Shown piece after piece: positions 4,367 through 6,078 of a stretch of DNA of 6,078 nucleotides. The stretch spans positions 1-6,078 of the forward strand of contig CAKZLA010000548.1 of NCBI GenBank assembly GCA_937124525.1, read 5' to 3'. The position numbers were made by a program, and so were the translations under genes. The first letter of the stretch is position 1. Each line of letters opens with the position of its first letter. The notes below the pieces were generated by a model, which was given only the letters and a program-made list of their open reading frames with translations, did no database searches and was not told the DNA's origin. Origin of the DNA: an uncultured Desulfobacterium sp. (GTDB taxonomy: Bacteria > Desulfobacterota > Desulfobacteria > Desulfobacterales > Desulfobacteraceae).

Positions 4367-5900
4367 AAAGGCCCGTTTGACCTTTAGTTTGTTTGTCATA
4401 ACTATATCTCTTTTGCTGGCATGGATACCTTGTTCAGGGGCTTTGGGGCCTAAATATGTGTTTTTATTTGTGGGTGATGGTATGGGCATAAGCCAACGGG
4501 TGCTTGCTGGACAATTTGCCGGTAAACCCCTTGTAATGGATACCTTCCCCAGCCATGGTCTGACCTCCACCCATGCGGCCAATCGATTTATCACCGATTC
4601 TGCCGCCGCTGTAACAGCCCTTGCCTGTGGGAAAAAAACCAATGTGGGGGTTTTAGGATTGGACAGTGAACTTAAACCCCTTAAAAGTATCGCAGAAATG
4701 GCCCGGGATCGGGGCATGAAGGTGGGAATTGTGACCAGTGTCTCCCTGGATAATGCAACCCCGGCGGGTTTTTATGCCCATGTACCTTCCAGGGATATGT
4801 ATTATGACATTGCACTGGCCCTGGCAAAAAGTGATTTTCATTATTTTGCCGGTGGGGGCTTCATGGATATTGAAAACAAAAGAAATCAAAGGGCAGATAC
4901 CAGTGGTGGAGGGAAGAATAAGGTTGATAATGCCGGGGTTCACAAGTATATAAACGCCCTGGATCTGGCCCGGGAAAATGGATATACCATCGTTAATTCC
5001 CGGGATGATTTTACATCCTTTTCCCGGGAAGACGGCAAGTTGATTGCCATGCCCACCCGGCTTGTGGAACGAAAGAGCCTCCCCTATGCCCTGGATGCTC
5101 TAAAAGAAGATATCTCCCTTGGGGAACTTACCCGTAAAGGGATTGAGTTATTGGAAGGGGAGCCTGGTTTTTTCATGATGGTGGAGGGGGGAAAAATCGA
5201 CTGGGCTTGCCATGCCAACGATGCTGCCTCTGCTGTGGGAGACATCCTTGCATTTGATGATGCCATTGGAGAAGCCCATGCATTTTATAAGAAACATCCC
5301 CTGGAGACATTGATTGTGGTCACGGCGGATCATGAGTGCGGCGGGATGGCCCTGGGATTTGCCGGCACCGGATATAAAACAGATTTCAGCCTTCTTGGGC
5401 ATCAGAAAATGTCATTTCAACGGTTTGAAAATGATTTTTTGAAACAGATTAAATCAATGGAAATTCCCCCCTCATTTGAAGAAATAATGCCCTTGATTAC
5501 ATCAAGTTTTGGCCTTGGATTTCATGGAAATAGCATTGATCCTGCCCTGTCATCCCTTGAGATTAATATGATTCAATCTGCCTATGAAAAAAGCGTCAAT
5601 AATATAAACAAGAAGACCCGGAGCGTAGGAAAAAATATTCCATTTACAAAAAAGGGAAAAAAGAAAAAATCTTTTGGCAATGATGAAAACGCCCTTCTTT
5701 ATGGCCGGGAAGATCCCCTCACCGTCACACTCACCCGAATTTTGAACCACCGGGCGGGTATTGCCTGGACCACATTCAGCCACACCGGAGTTCCCGTGTT
5801 GACTTCAGCCATTGGTACAGGCCATGAAGCTTTTCTGGGCATGTATGACAATGTTGACATTGGAAAAAAGCTCATGCTGCTCATGGGGATGGGACAATAA
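4353..5900 (+). CDS. phoA: Secreted alkaline phosphatase, PhoA type
   Basis: The 515-aa enzyme hydrolyses phosphate monoesters and would supply inorganic phosphate in the periplasm. Residues 1 to 30 form a Sec signal peptide: KKAR, a hydrophobic core to about Pro26, and a likely signal peptidase I cut after SGA (28-30). Compared with E. coli PhoA the metal and catalytic residues are present: D42 in VGDGMG, nucleophile S83 in TDSAAA, T136 in NATPA, R147 in HVPSR, E278, D283 and H287 in VEGGKIDWACH, D326 and H327 in TADHE, and H477 in HTGVPV. The position of E. coli Asp153 is Asn134 here, so Mg binding may differ. It is longer than E. coli PhoA (471 aa), partly through a Lys-rich, low-complexity stretch at about 421 to 440. 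It lies about 83 bases after the ATPase remnant. No Pho box was identified. The family call is firm; the symbol rests on family resemblance. Confidence 0.93.
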   Translation: MSFFKKARLTFSLFVITISLLLAWIPCSGALGPKYVFLFVGDGMGISQRVLAGQFAGKPLVMDTFPSHGLTSTHAANRFITDSAAAVTALACGKKTNVGVLGLDSELKPLKSIAEMARDRGMKVGIVTSVSLDNATPAGFYAHVPSRDMYYDIALALAKSDFHYFAGGGFMDIENKRNQRADTSGGGKNKVDNAGVHKYINALDLARENGYTIVNSRDDFTSFSREDGKLIAMPTRLVERKSLPYALDALKEDISLGELTRKGIELLEGEPGFFMMVEGGKIDWACHANDAASAVGDILAFDDAIGEAHAFYKKHPLETLIVVTADHECGGMALGFAGTGYKTDFSLLGHQKMSFQRFENDFLKQIKSMEIPPSFEEIMPLITSSFGLGFHGNSIDPALSSLEINMIQSAYEKSVNNINKKTRSVGKNIPFTKKGKKKKSFGNDENALLYGREDPLTVTLTRILNHRAGIAWTTFSHTGVPVLTSAIGTGHEAFLGMYDNVDIGKKLMLLMGMGQ

Positions 5901-5932
5901 ATATTAAAGGTACCTTCATCAAAGCACCGACA

Positions 5933-5952
5933 GCAGAGCCTCCGAGGACTGC
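5933..5952 (+). terminator. Weak hairpin after the phosphatase gene
   Basis: GCAG (5933..5936) pairs with CTGC (5949..5952), and CCT (5939..5941) with AGG (5945..5947), 32 bases after the stop. There is no run of T behind it, so termination here is only a possibility. Confidence 0.2.
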
Positions 5953-6010
5953 CCTGACCGGAACATTGGGAACCAAAGGGGGTAGGGTTTTTGCCCTTCC
6001 AGGCGTTAAG

Positions 6011-6053
6011 AAGCACAGACTGTTTGAGGAGCTTGCCCGCAGTTTCTGTGCTT
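6011..6053. repeat. Imperfect palindrome near right window edge
   Basis: AAGCACAGACTG (6011..6022) pairs with CAGTTTCTGTGCTT (6040..6053), a 12-bp stem with two extra bases on one arm, around a 17-base loop. No T run follows, so it does not look like an intrinsic terminator. Palindromes of this size after genes are often dispersed REP-like repeats, but copy number cannot be judged from one window. The rest of the stretch from 5901 to 6078 shows no supported gene. Confidence 0.45.
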
Positions 6054-6078
6054 TAGACCGGCAGGGAAAAAGGGCCGC

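Noticed and set aside
5699..6016. 105-codon minus-strand frame over the end of the phosphatase gene
   Set aside because: It lies mostly antisense to well-conserved phosphatase codons (including the HTGVPV motif) and has no start signal, so it is a shadow.
1..6078. CRISPR array, tRNA or rRNA genes
   Set aside because: No regularly spaced direct repeats were seen, and no cloverleaf or rRNA-like segment was recognised on either strand.

Overview
This window looks like a patch of mobile and decaying accessory DNA beside a probable housekeeping gene. Two complete long genes are intact: an IS4-type transposase (516..1994) and a PhoA-type alkaline phosphatase (4353..5900). Everything else is a small gene, a broken gene, a repeat or spacer. 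The organism is probably a Gram-negative bacterium, because the phosphatase carries a Sec-type signal peptide. The general feel of the genes suggests a sulfate-reducing Desulfobacterota (Desulfobacteraceae-like), but this is an impression and nothing in the window proves it. The left half is visibly more AT-rich than the phosphatase gene, as expected of acquired DNA.

Left part (1..2870). On the minus strand there is a DUF2971 gene (start at 2840). A complete insertion sequence (about 483..2038, 26/27-bp inverted ends, one DDE transposase) has landed in its last few codons. If the IS is removed together with one copy of the TAT flanking it, the gene reads on in frame through SYKLKIVSV to a TAA at 457..459. 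Three bases beyond that stop begins a long imperfect palindrome (311..453) with ACATAAC/GTTATGT ends, which resembles an integron attC site. A second minus-strand ORF (44 codons, 154..288) with a good ribosome binding site follows the palindrome. The order gene, attC-like site, gene on one strand is what a gene-cassette array looks like. No integron integrase gene is visible.

Middle (2841..3650). No convincing gene, but several inverted repeats: 2881..2940, 2998..3045, an elaborate nested stem at 3272..3360, and 3577..3610 just before the next gene.

Right part (3651..6078). A remnant of an AAA/RecF-like ATPase (3651..4269) keeps the Walker A end and a C-terminal end, but has lost its middle and is frameshifted. 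It is followed closely by the intact secreted alkaline phosphatase, which would release phosphate from organic esters in the periplasm. The last 178 bases hold palindromes and no clear gene.

The genes do not form one pathway. The coherent story is layered mobility: a probable cassette pair, an IS that hit the first cassette gene, and a decayed ATPase next to a phosphate-scavenging enzyme.
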